Shown piece after piece: positions 17,510 to 24,629 of a stretch of DNA of 32,059 nucleotides; the first letter of the stretch is position 1, and each line of letters begins with the position of its first letter. The position numbers and the translations under genes are program-made. The DNA is taken from assembly GCA_023665935.1 (NCBI GenBank), contig JAMPCZ010000013.1:1-32059 (forward strand). The letters run 5' to 3'. This DNA comes from Muribaculaceae bacterium (GTDB lineage Bacteria > Cyanobacteriota > Vampirovibrionia > Gastranaerophilales > Gastranaerophilaceae). The notes under the pieces are model-generated. The model had not been told where the DNA came from. It did not search any database and worked only from the letters and a program-made list of their open reading frames with translations.

Positions 17510-18592
17510 ATGGCTACTATTAGAAAACTTACAAAGAAAAATGGTAAAGATACCTATCATGTAGAAATTCGTATTAAAGGTTACGACCCAATGCGAGCTA
17601 CTTTTGATAGAATAACAGATGCTAAGATATGGGCAAACAAATATGAAAGCGATATGAAATTAGGCAAGAAGATTAAAAAAGCAGAATGCACAAAGCACAC
17701 ATTAACTGAACTTATTGACCGCTATATTGAATATGAACTACCACAACGGAAATCCGACCAAAAGAAATTTAAAATGCAACTTGAATGGTGGAAAGATAAA
17801 ATCGGGAATTATTTGCTATCAGATATTACACCAAGCCTGCTATCAAAATACAAAGATATTCTTGCAAATGAACCAAGTAAAAAGCCACAAAAAGGGAGAA
17901 AAACTCGAAGTGGGGCAACTGTTAATAGATATATGGCTTGCTTATCAATAGTTTTAACCAAAGCCGTGAAAGAATGGGAGTGGCTTGATGAAAATCCGAT
18001 GTTTAAAGTTTCTAAAAAGAAAGAATCAAAGGGGCGTGTACGATATCTTTCGGAAGATGAAAAAACAAAACTTTTAAGCGAATTCAGGAAAATATCTCAG
18101 GAACTATACATTGTTGTACTCATCGCAATTTCAACAGGTGCAAGATACTCTGAAATAGTTAATCTAAGATGGAAAGATATCGATTTTAAAAACTATCAAT
18201 TCCACTTTTTGGATACAAAAAACGGAGAAGCCCGAGGAGTTCCTATTGCAAATATCGTAATGAATAAACTAGAGGAATATTCAAAAATCAGGAATATCAA
18301 ATCTGATTACATTTTTGCAAATAAAGATGGTAAGATAATTTACTTTAGAAACTTGTTTTATAAAGCACTAGAAGCCGCAGGTATAGACAATTTTCATTTT
18401 CATGACCTAAGACATACCGCAGCCAGTTATCTTGCTATGAATGGTGCCAGTTTGCTTGATATCGCAGAAATTCTAGGACATAAGACACTTCAAATGGTTC
18501 AAAGATATTCACACCTAACAAAGAAGCATACATCAACACTAATGAACAAAGTCGCAGAAAAGGAATTAGAAAACATTAACAAAAGTTTATAA
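17510..18592 (+). CDS. int: Tyrosine recombinase / phage-type integrase
   Basis: 360 residues. It catalyses site-specific recombination between the two 52-bp att repeats. The N-terminal 60 residues look like the AP2-type arm-binding domain (TYHVEIRIKGYDPMRATF). A SAM-like core-binding domain follows, and then the catalytic domain. Catalytic residues are visible: Arg in TGARYSEIVNLRW, Lys in LDTKNGEARG, His-x-x-Arg in HDLRHTAAS, His in ILGHKTLQMVQ, and the nucleophile Tyr in RYSHL. Length and order are normal for island integrases. GAGG lies eight bases before the ATG. It reads inward from attL, as is usual for elements in tRNA genes. Confidence 0.96.
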   Translation: MATIRKLTKKNGKDTYHVEIRIKGYDPMRATFDRITDAKIWANKYESDMKLGKKIKKAECTKHTLTELIDRYIEYELPQRKSDQKKFKMQLEWWKDKIGNYLLSDITPSLLSKYKDILANEPSKKPQKGRKTRSGATVNRYMACLSIVLTKAVKEWEWLDENPMFKVSKKKESKGRVRYLSEDEKTKLLSEFRKISQELYIVVLIAISTGARYSEIVNLRWKDIDFKNYQFHFLDTKNGEARGVPIANIVMNKLEEYSKIRNIKSDYIFANKDGKIIYFRNLFYKALEAAGIDNFHFHDLRHTAASYLAMNGASLLDIAEILGHKTLQMVQRYSHLTKKHTSTLMNKVAEKELENINKSL

Positions 18593-18629
18593 GTCAATGC
18601 AATGTATTGACATTTTCAACACAATAAGG
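18593..18629 (+). promoter_or_regulatory. Operator palindrome over the -35 of the toxin-antitoxin genes
   Basis: GTCAAT (18593-18598) and ATTGAC (18606-18611) form an inverted repeat with a 7-base gap. The -35 box TTGACA (18607-18612) overlaps its right half, and AATAAT follows 17 bp on. The RHH antitoxin downstream is a natural candidate to bind it. Confidence 0.5.
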
Positions 18630-18639
18630 AATAATATAA

Positions 18640-18930
18640 ATGGAACACAAATACCAAGCATTCAAAATTAAGGGTAAAAAATTCATTGTAAAAATGGACT
18701 TAAACCCACTTACCAACGAATTTGAATACCACATGTATATCAGACATTTGGTAACACCACAACAGGCAATAGCTGCATACTTTTCTAAAACAACAGAAAT
18801 CTATAACAAAGATTACAACAGATACGAACTGTATAGCGAAAGCCAAAATATAACAGTTTATTATACATATCTCAAAGAAGAAGATGTATTACTAATAACA
18901 GCATTCTACCAAGGAGAACAAAATGACTAA
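18640..18930 (+). CDS. Putative toxin, BrnT/DUF4258-like (toxin-antitoxin pair)
   Basis: 96 residues. The pattern is that of small RNase toxins of the BrnT/RelE fold: a beta pair (YQAFKIKGKKFIVKM), a helix in IRHLVTPQQAIAAYF that recalls the KHGVTPEEAxxAF segment of BrnT/DUF4258, and a strand pair NITVYYTYLKEEDVLLITAFY near the C-terminus. The similarity is by eye and distant. Stronger support comes from the layout: it overlaps by 8 bp a small protein with a ribbon-helix-helix C-terminus, in the toxin-first order of brnTA. AAGGA lies before the ATG. If right, it would stabilise the integrated element. Confidence 0.5.
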   Translation: MEHKYQAFKIKGKKFIVKMDLNPLTNEFEYHMYIRHLVTPQQAIAAYFSKTTEIYNKDYNRYELYSESQNITVYYTYLKEEDVLLITAFYQGEQND

Positions 18931-19207
18931 AAAAAACAGAATAGAAAATATCCCAACAGTCGGACTTGCTGAAGTAAGCGACTATATTCCAACTCCTGAA
19001 GAAGAAAAACTAATACTGCAATTTGAAGAACAAGCGGAAAAGGATATTGACTCAAAGAAACAAACCGCAAATGTTAACTTCAGATGGTCTGAATTTGAAA
19101 TAAAACGAGCTAAAAAGATAGCCGAAAAACTGGGAATGCCTTACCAAACATACCTAAAATCAACCCTAAAACAAGCTATGGACAGAGATGAAAAGAAATT
19201 GATGTAA
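18923..19207 (+). CDS. Ribbon-helix-helix antitoxin, BrnA/CopG-like
   Basis: 94 residues. The C-terminal half has NVNFRWSEFEIKRAKKIAEK followed by LGMPYQTYLKSTLKQAMDRD, the beta strand, helix, turn and helix of BrnA/CopG-type RHH proteins (compare VNFRLSEELLERVKAxAxxxGIPYQTLIKSxL). The N-terminal half is acidic and probably disordered until bound to the toxin. Its ribosome binding site AAGGAG lies inside the toxin gene and the two frames overlap by 8 bp, so the pair is cotranslated. Dimers would bind the palindrome at 18593-18611. Confidence 0.7.
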   Translation: MTKKNRIENIPTVGLAEVSDYIPTPEEEKLILQFEEQAEKDIDSKKQTANVNFRWSEFEIKRAKKIAEKLGMPYQTYLKSTLKQAMDRDEKKLM

Positions 19208-19216
19208 TACAAAACA

Positions 19217-19561
19217 TCATGCCTGTAGCTCAAACTCATTTAATTCATATAATAACCTGTAAGCTAATTTAAGCTTATTTTTATCCATAGTATTTAACAA
19301 TTCGTGAATATCATTTTGTACGTTTTCAGTTCGTACACTTCTTTTATCAAATATAAACAACTGATAAGGCTCTATCGAAAGAGTTGTACACAACTTAGGA
19401 ACTTTATTAAGTGCAATATAATTATGTCCGTTTTCAAGTAAAGAAATAGATTTTGTATTAAAATCCATAATCTCTGCAAGTTGCTCTTGTGTCAAATTTT
19501 TCTGCTTTCGATAGTATTTAACTCTCTCACCTATTAGCTTTTTAAAGATTTTATCATTCAT
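19217..19561 (-). CDS. XRE-family transcriptional regulator
   Basis: 114 residues. The HTH_3 domain occupies about residues 6-65: IGERVKYYRKQKNLTQEQLAEI then DFNTKSISLLENGHNYIALNKVPKLC, with the LTQEQLA and SISLLENG helices in the expected places. The C-terminal 50 residues are helical and may dimerise. It faces the integrase and toxin-antitoxin genes and is divergent from the cargo operon, the position of a CI- or Stl-like master repressor. No Shine-Dalgarno: a TAATAT box lies about six bases before the ATG, so the transcript may be leaderless, as known for lambda cI from PRM. Confidence 0.9.
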   Translation of the reverse strand: MNDKIFKKLIGERVKYYRKQKNLTQEQLAEIMDFNTKSISLLENGHNYIALNKVPKLCTTLSIEPYQLFIFDKRSVRTENVQNDIHELLNTMDKNKLKLAYRLLYELNEFELQA

Positions 19562-19727
19562 GTAATATATTATCTGTTATTAAAAAAAGGATAACCAGTA
19601 ATTATTTAAAGCTAACATGTATTCTTACACCCAAAATACTTCAAAAGAACTATTGTACTTTAAAAAATAAAAAGGTAATATATTTAATAATAAAGCTTAC
19701 AATATGTAACATTTAAAAGGAGAGCTG

Positions 19728-20099
19728 ATGAAAAAGATAGTCTATTGCCTTATATTAATAGCTTTAATTTCATTACCTGTATTGGCGGCAAATTGGGTAA
19801 TAATTGGAAATAATACGTATATTGATAGTCGTAGTATTCGAAAAAACACAACTTGTTCTATTTACAATAATGATAACTGCTACTCTGCATGGGTAAAAAT
19901 AAATAATACTAACAACCTTGAACAAGCTAAAACAATGTACGTAATGAATTGCGGGACATACGAGATAGCTGAAGTTGAAAGAACTACACCTACAGACTTT
20001 GTATATGGTGGTAGAACTCAACGTAGTTTTAGGTATAGTAAAAGAGCAGTTGCTCCAGAGAGTTTAGATGAAACTATTTATAATTATGTCTGCAAATAA
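19728..20099 (+). CDS. Secreted protein resembling surface-adhesin protein E domain
   Basis: 123 residues. A signal peptide (MKKIVYCLILIALISLPVLAA) is followed by ANWVIIGNNTYIDSRSIRK, a middle part with Cys, and VAPESLDETIYNYVCK. This pattern (W-x-x-I-G, YID-x-x-SI, central Cys, P-x-S then YVC at the end) is that of the Adhesin_E domain, PF16747. Probably periplasmic or surface-exposed with one disulphide. First gene of the five-gene cargo run, with AGGAG well spaced before the ATG. The role of adhesin E in host binding is known only for its Haemophilus namesake; here the function is open. Confidence 0.62.
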   Translation: MKKIVYCLILIALISLPVLAANWVIIGNNTYIDSRSIRKNTTCSIYNNDNCYSAWVKINNTNNLEQAKTMYVMNCGTYEIAEVERTTPTDFVYGGRTQRSFRYSKRAVAPESLDETIYNYVCK

Positions 20100-20118
20100 A
20101 ACAAAGGAGAATAATGAT

Positions 20119-20427
20119 ATGATAATATGGCAAGGCTATGGATTTATTGCAATACTGATTCCACTACTTTTAGCATCTACATTTCAAGCCATTCATAATG
20201 ACCTATTTGTATTTGGATGGTTGTTAGGAGGGATAATACTATATTATATAGGTAAAAAATTACATAATCCAGAAACAAATGATATAATTTTACATGATGA
20301 AAATGGTCAAGGCTATAAATTTAAAAAACACGTAGATACCCTGTTTTTTATACCTATAGAATATGTCGGAATTATTATGGCAATATTTAGCATTATATCC
20401 ATTGTAAGTATAATCATAGGAAAATAA
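20119..20427 (+). CDS. Small membrane protein, about three helices
   Basis: 102 residues from the ATG at 20119, set by AAGGAG nine bases before it; the frame is open upstream to 20068, but that would overlap the preceding gene by 32 bases. Hydrophobic stretches lie at about 6-20 (GFIAILIPLLLASTF), 29-44 (FVFGWLLGGIILYYIG) and 78-100 (YVGIIMAIFSIISIVSIII), with a polar segment rich in His, Asp and Asn between the second and third. I do not recognise a characterised family. It lies 19 bp after the adhesin E-like gene and 12 bp before the next. Confidence 0.7.
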   Translation: MIIWQGYGFIAILIPLLLASTFQAIHNDLFVFGWLLGGIILYYIGKKLHNPETNDIILHDENGQGYKFKKHVDTLFFIPIEYVGIIMAIFSIISIVSIIIGK

Positions 20428-20439
20428 AAAGGAGAGCGA

Positions 20440-21000
20440 ATGACTGCAATAGTTCGAAAAAGATTTATTATAAGTGGAGCTTTGCTCATTGGTATAACAA
20501 TTTGGCAATTTTATTTAACAACAGTTCCTGCGTTTGCATTAGACTGCACTAAAAAACCTTGTCATAAAAATTGTATAAGTAGCCAACCTAATTATGTGCA
20601 AACTCAATGTCGATGTAACGCTAGAAAAAAAGTTTATTATCATTACTGGGGAACAAATTATGGTGTCCCAGAATATGATATGGCTTGCGACGGAACATTC
20701 GAACAATACACAGTTAAGTACTGTGCAGAAAAACGGCGTTATGATAATTGGCAATTAAATAATGATAACCCAAATATCGCAAATAAATACACCCCTCAAT
20801 ATGACCCCATTTGCGATGGTTCACAGGCAGAGTACACTCGAAATATTCAAATTTTAAAACAGACCCAAGCAATAAATAACATGGCAGATTCATTAAGAAA
20901 CCAAAACATAAATGTTCATCATAGTGGAACAGTTAATCAAAATGTAAATGTAAATGGGAACTACTTTATCCAAGGAACACATAACATTTATCACTACTAA
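20440..21000 (+). CDS. Secreted or membrane-anchored cysteine-rich protein
   Basis: 186 residues. One hydrophobic helix (about residues 10-30) is either an uncleaved anchor or a long signal peptide ending in VPAFA. Residues 35-60 hold six Cys (DCTKKPCHKNC and QTQCRC). Two similar segments follow, YDMACDGTFEQYT and YDPICDGSQAEYT, a short internal repeat. The tail is rich in Asn, His and Val (NVHHSGTVNQNVNVNGNYF). AGGAG precedes the ATG. No family recognised; it is the third gene of the cargo run. Confidence 0.7.
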   Translation: MTAIVRKRFIISGALLIGITIWQFYLTTVPAFALDCTKKPCHKNCISSQPNYVQTQCRCNARKKVYYHYWGTNYGVPEYDMACDGTFEQYTVKYCAEKRRYDNWQLNNDNPNIANKYTPQYDPICDGSQAEYTRNIQILKQTQAINNMADSLRNQNINVHHSGTVNQNVNVNGNYFIQGTHNIYHY

Positions 21001-21016
21001 AAGGAAATAAGAATTT

Positions 21017-21772
21017 ATGAAATATTGCATAAAATGTAAACAAGTTATAGATGATGGCACATGTGAATATTGCTCACAATGTGGAACTAAATTAGAAAAC
21101 TTAGAAATCAATAGAGAAGAAACAGAAAATATAGGTTCTAATTATAAAAAAATGCCAATAGTATTAGCACTAATATTATCACCGATATTAGGTTTTGTCA
21201 TAATTTATATACTAGGGTTAATTATATATTTCTTTCTAGGTTCAACTAGATTATACGAAAACCCACTTTTTCCTTTTATAACTTGGACTTATACAATATA
21301 TCCTCTATTAAGATATAAATTCAACTTAAAAAAGCTACATGAAGACAATATTTATCTAATAAGAAGATTTATTGTATGTAGCTTAATTTGTAGCCTTATT
21401 GGAAGCCTTGCAAACCTTGGTATCAGCCTACAACAACCAAAACAGACTCAACCACAACAGCCCTCTTATCTACAGAATTCTATAAACTCGACACAAATTA
21501 ATAATGAAATACAAACTGAACCAATGGAAAAATTAAGAATAATATGGAAAAATAGCTTTAATTATTGTAGTAAAAATCAGAATGACTATGAAAGCAATGC
21601 CTTATGTAGATTTGACTACATGGGGAAACATACAACTGATTCGGATAAATTTTATAAAGTAGAGCTTTCATGTAGAGGGAATGGTGGACATATTGAAGGG
21701 TCTATAGAATGCATTGATGAAATTATAAATAGATATACAATGAAAGAATTTGAGACAGAGCAACCTCAATAA
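21017..21772 (+). CDS. Zinc-ribbon membrane protein
   Basis: 251 residues. The N-terminus is a zinc ribbon with two CxxC knuckles (CIKCKQVIDDGTCEYCSQCGTKL). After a linker come a long hydrophobic helix (PIVLALILSPILGFVIIYIL and following), a second hydrophobic region, and a third near residues 115-135. The C-terminal 70 residues are soluble with four Cys (NYCSKN, NALCRF, LSCRGN, IECIDE), probably in disulphides outside the membrane. Cytoplasmic ribbon plus outer Cys-rich domain suggests a sensor or scaffold, but nothing shows the ligand. It lies 16 bp after the preceding gene. Confidence 0.7.
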   Translation: MKYCIKCKQVIDDGTCEYCSQCGTKLENLEINREETENIGSNYKKMPIVLALILSPILGFVIIYILGLIIYFFLGSTRLYENPLFPFITWTYTIYPLLRYKFNLKKLHEDNIYLIRRFIVCSLICSLIGSLANLGISLQQPKQTQPQQPSYLQNSINSTQINNEIQTEPMEKLRIIWKNSFNYCSKNQNDYESNALCRFDYMGKHTTDSDKFYKVELSCRGNGGHIEGSIECIDEIINRYTMKEFETEQPQ

Positions 21773-21818
21773 TTAGAATAAAAAAACAAAGAAGAAGACT
21801 TCTAAGAGAGAAAATATT

Positions 21819-22838
21819 ATGAAAAACAACTATAACATATTTAAATTTCAGGGCGAGTTAAATCAAAAAGCATATATTAAAGTTGTAATAATATCTTATT
21901 GTATTCAGACTATTCTTGTTATCTGCTACCAATTGTACCCAACCTCTCCTATTGTAAGGCTCATTCAAATATTCTTTCCTGAATATCTTATATACATAAT
22001 TAGACTCTATATAGTTTTTATTGCATCAATTAAACGATTACGTAACATTAAAGCTAGTGGTTTGTATATTCTGTTATATCCAATATTTGATATTATATTT
22101 GCTATAATTTTATGTTGCTTTAACAATAAAGATAAAGCCTTAGTGTCAAGTTTTGAAGATTTTGGACATACAGACACCGATGAATTTGAATTACATGTTA
22201 ATAAAAAAAGTTTACTTGAAAAGCTACAAGGATTTGGAACTATTATAATTACTGCGATAATTGCAATCTTTTTAACAATTATCCCAACGGCGAATTTTAT
22301 CTTAACTCATAAATATATGGTTTATCTTGGTATAATATGTGCATTATTAAGCCCATTTTTAAATTTTGAAGATGAAGAATGTAAAGATTTAAACCTTTTA
22401 CAAAAATGCTACTACTCACTAAATCGATTCACATTAATTCTATTATATTTTCTTATTTTAAATTCATATATAACCGCAACAAAACCATACGAAAATCTGT
22501 TTGTATCTTATACTCCACAACAAATAATGAGAAATTTAGCAAATGAATGCGAAAAAACATATTACTATACAGATGATATCAAAGAATGTTCAGCCAATAG
22601 AATTAATGATTACATTGAGTTTTATAATGAAGACTCATATCAAAAAATAAAAAAACTTCCAACCATTATAAAAAATAGGGAATATAACATTACAGAAGAA
22701 GAACTATTAGAAGAAGCAAAAAAATTCCCTAATGTGAAAGATACTGAAAATTTTATAAATAATTGCCATAATTCAGGAGGCAAAATCAGAAAATTTTACG
22801 ACAAGTCATTTGCGTGTATGAAACAAGAAAATTTATAG
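21819..22838 (+). CDS. DUF805-like multi-pass membrane protein with C-terminal soluble domain
   Basis: 339 residues. The first 110 fit DUF805: FKFQGELNQKAYIKVVIIS (the FxGRxxRxxYW start in weak form), IASIKRLRNIKASGLYILLY (kRLrD.g.sgw) and PIFDIIFAIILCCF. Two or three more hydrophobic helices lie between about 145 and 225. The last 110 residues are soluble and carry Cys in NECEKTYYYTDDIKEC, NNCHNSG and FACMKQ, with the same flavour as the tail of the preceding gene. Both may put Cys-bonded domains on the same side of the membrane. It is the last gene of the cargo run, followed by the riboswitch. Confidence 0.65.
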   Translation: MKNNYNIFKFQGELNQKAYIKVVIISYCIQTILVICYQLYPTSPIVRLIQIFFPEYLIYIIRLYIVFIASIKRLRNIKASGLYILLYPIFDIIFAIILCCFNNKDKALVSSFEDFGHTDTDEFELHVNKKSLLEKLQGFGTIIITAIIAIFLTIIPTANFILTHKYMVYLGIICALLSPFLNFEDEECKDLNLLQKCYYSLNRFTLILLYFLILNSYITATKPYENLFVSYTPQQIMRNLANECEKTYYYTDDIKECSANRINDYIEFYNEDSYQKIKKLPTIIKNREYNITEEELLEEAKKFPNVKDTENFINNCHNSGGKIRKFYDKSFACMKQENL

Positions 22839-22919
22839 CATCCAATTTGTAATATATCTTAACAATAAAAGCTTTTATAAATAAACATACACTAAAATAT
22901 AGTTATAACTAACAAATAA

Positions 22920-23054
22920 CTCATAAAGAGTTCCGGAGAGACTAAGCTCAAAGAAGGAACAGCAACCTACCAAAAGGCAAGGTGCTAAAGCTTAGAACGA
23001 TGAGCAAATATTAGATACAAAAGGCTCATCAACACTAGATGAGTCTTTTATTTT
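22920..23054 (+). promoter_or_regulatory. SAM-clan (SAM-I-like) riboswitch lacking P4, with attenuator
   Basis: The aptamer covers 22920-23004. P1 is CTCAT / ATGAG (22920-22924, 23000-23004). P2 is GTTCC / GGAAC (22930-22934, 22956-22960) enclosing GGAGAGACTAAGCTCAAAGAA, which follows the SAM-I pattern GGAGGGACUGGCCC..GAA. Then come AGCAACC and, after a short P3, AAGGTGCTAAA, both as in SAM-I. The pseudoknot CUGG/CCAG of SAM-I is here CTAAG (22942-22946) with CTTAG (22991-22995), a compensated change. P4 is absent. The P1 3' strand GATGAGC (22999-23005) can pair with GCTCATC (23024-23030) as antiterminator, or the latter forms the terminator with GATGAGTC. Ligand binding should turn the downstream HTH gene off. 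Cognate ligand is inferred. Confidence 0.72.
23023..23054 (+). terminator. Attenuator terminator of the riboswitch
   Basis: GGCTCATC (23023-23030) pairs with GATGAGTC (23038-23045) around a 7-base loop, followed by TTTTATTTT. It is mutually exclusive with the antiterminator formed with 22999-23005. Confidence 0.82.
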
Positions 23055-23088
23055 AGCAGAACCACTAACAACAAGGCAAAGGAGAACA

Positions 23089-23292
23089 ATGATGCCAACG
23101 AACCTAATGACCCTACAACAATTTACAGAGCTTTACCCAGCCTTTACAATGGGAGGTTTGAGAGCTTTAATTTTTCACGCTGACACTAATGGCTTTAACA
23201 AAGTAATAAAACGTTTCAGCCCTACTGGTCGTCGTGGAAAAATTTTAATTGACGTTACTGCATTTTTTGAATGGTTTGAAGAACAACAATAA
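23089..23292 (+). CDS. Excisionase-like helix-turn-helix protein
   Basis: 67 residues; the second ATG (23092) is better spaced from GGAG and may be the true start. MTLQQFTELYPAFTMGGLRALIFHA followed by GRRGKILIDVTAFFEWFEEQ matches the MerR-like HTH of excisionases and AlpA-type activators of genomic islands, with the usual order of helix, recognition helix, beta wing and final Phe-Phe-x-Trp helix. It would bend att DNA and set the direction of recombination, or activate the island. It lies behind the SAM-clan riboswitch and attenuator, so its expression should depend on the ligand. The next gene follows 12 bp on. Confidence 0.78.
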   Translation: MMPTNLMTLQQFTELYPAFTMGGLRALIFHADTNGFNKVIKRFSPTGRRGKILIDVTAFFEWFEEQQ

Positions 23293-23304
23293 GGAGGAAT
23301 CACA

Positions 23305-23601
23305 ATGAGAAAAGGCTATTTTATAGTTTACAATGGAATCGCTGAAAAATATAATCTCTCACCAACAGAATTGCTAATCTTTTCTTATACATTAAATTTT
23401 GCAGAGAAATTAACTCGGAGTGAAAATCAATTAGCAAAATTATTCAACGTAAGTAAATCAACTATTCACAATACAATAGAAAAACTTATCAAAAAAAATT
23501 TATTAGGAACAAGAAAAGTAAAAAATAAAAATGGTGGTTTTGACTGCTTAGAAAAATTTGTAATAGATAGAAGCAGATTTGATAAGTATAAAAACAGTTA
23601 A
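23305..23601 (+). CDS. Winged-helix DNA-binding protein, replication-initiator-like
   Basis: 98 residues. GIAEKYNLSPTELLIFSYTLNF, then NQLAKLFNVSKSTIHNTIEKLIKKNLLGTRKV and a beta wing (KNGGFDCLEKFVID), is a GntR/MarR-like winged helix as found at the N-terminus of phage replication proteins (GpO, Rep_N) and of plasmid initiators. No primase or helicase domain follows, so it may be only a regulator. AGGAGG lies seven bases before the ATG; the preceding HTH gene ends 12 bp away and the two probably share the riboswitch-led transcript. The palindrome-rich noncoding region right after it could be its target. Confidence 0.65.
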   Translation: MRKGYFIVYNGIAEKYNLSPTELLIFSYTLNFAEKLTRSENQLAKLFNVSKSTIHNTIEKLIKKNLLGTRKVKNKNGGFDCLEKFVIDRSRFDKYKNS

Positions 23602-24201
23602 TCTTTGCAAGGTTCAAATTTAGTACCAAACTGATATAAAAATAACACCTTGCAAGGTATTAAAATTAACTACATATACTATAGGGATATTAAAAGAATA
23701 CTATATGAATTGTACACATTTGTTCAATTAAATCAGTGTATAACTATTCCAGTCTTTTACACGTTTTATTGTTCATAAGTTATATAAACAAATCATATAG
23801 ATACACAAATAAAAAAACTATATGATAGACTTAAACGGACTTATACTCATAAGGGTTCCGTCCGCAGCTTTTTGCTATTCATATAAATACGTACATTATT
23901 TATATACTAAAACAATGTATTTTTGTCATATATCTTATTCGTATATGATATTATAAATCTGCAATATAAATTTCATACTTATACTAGTATATCCTCACAA
24001 AAGAGTTTCATCAAGCGAGTATAAGTCTATAAACCAAATATAAGGTATAGAATATTTGATAGGGGGTATTCGATTTATACCCCCGTACTTCAGTTTAAAA
24101 ATTCGCTATAAAAATTTCCTTAAGACTTAACTCTAAACTAATAAAACAACTATTTTAAAACTTCTTCATGAAGATTTATTAAGTTAAATTCTTTAAAAAT
24201 T

Positions 24202-24226
24202 AGTGCGTAAATATTGCGTAATTTTT
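24202..24226. other. Putative integrase arm-type site, right
   Basis: AGTGCGTAAATATTGCGTAA followed by TTTTT again contains TGCGTAA twice, 11 bases apart. It matches 17472-17496 with two differences and lies 62 bp inside attR. Confidence 0.6.
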
Positions 24227-24253
24227 AGGATTTCAAAAACTTAGATAAAATGA

Positions 24254-24275
24254 AACGAGGGGTGAAACCCTCGTT
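24254..24275 (-). terminator. Element-borne terminator of the tRNA gene
   Basis: On the minus strand AACGAGGG-TTTCAC-CCCTCGTT, followed by a T-rich stretch. It stands 19 bases past the tRNA 3' end. It resembles the displaced native hairpin (17273-17294), so the tRNA retains a terminator after integration. Confidence 0.7.
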
Positions 24276-24288
24276 ATACTTTACTTTG

Positions 24289-24366
<78 letters not shown>

Positions 24367-24622
24367 ACAACGGTAATTATTTAACTGTCAAGGTCTATGC
24401 TTGCGGTAGCTTGACCTCGTATTACTCGGTGCGCTACCTTCCCTCTCCTCGAACGTGACATTTAGTCACCTTCTCGTCGGCAGAGTGCCATAGCCACAAC
24501 GGTAATTTTCTTTGTTTTGCTGCGGGCGCGGCGGTAGCACTTGCGCTATCCTTCCCATCCACTTCAAAAGATTATTAATCTTTCTCGTGGAGTCCTTGCC
24601 ATAGTCCCACAACAGTGTCCAC
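24367..24622 (-). repeat. Two structured units with tRNA-like ends upstream of the tRNA
   Basis: Read on the minus strand, GTTGTGG(GA)CTATGGC, the tRNA's own start with its leader, occurs three times: around 24610-24598, 24498-24487 and at the real tRNA. After it each extra unit has a hairpin (AAAGATT-AAT-AATCTTT at 24583-24567; GTGAC-TAAAT-GTCAC at 24469-24455). Then comes GGGAAGG(A)TAGCGCA, which repeats the tRNA D-arm GGTAGCGCA, and a partner GCTACCGC. Units are 131 and 111 bp apart. This accounts for the gene-free stretch between the tRNA and 24705. They look like tRNA genes with an enlarged D-loop insert and no proper anticodon or T arm. Confidence 0.55.
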
Positions 24623-24629
24623 GTATTAA

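Larger units (their letters stand above)
23602..24288. other. Gene-free end of the element with palindromes; candidate origin or regulatory region
   Basis: About 690 bp with no convincing gene. It holds TTGCAAGGT twice (23605-23613, 23650-23658), the second within the perfect palindrome ACCTTGCAAGGT (23647-23658). GACTTATACTC (23838-23848) is an 11-bp inverted repeat with GAGTATAAGTC (24017-24027). There is a hairpin GGGGGTAT / ATACCCCC (24062-24069, 24077-24084). Arm-type repeats (24202-24226) and the tRNA terminator copy (24254-24275) close it. Direct and inverted repeats in AT-rich DNA next to a winged-helix protein suit a replication origin, but no Rep nicking site is proven. Confidence 0.5.

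Noticed and set aside
20068-20118. Upstream start for the small membrane protein
   Set aside because: It would overlap the preceding gene and has no ribosome binding site. AAGGAG points to 20119.
24384-24389. TTGACA on the minus strand as a close promoter for the tRNA
   Set aside because: A -10 at 16-18 bp would fall at or inside the start of the mature tRNA, so it cannot produce it. The promoter at 24630-24658 is used instead.
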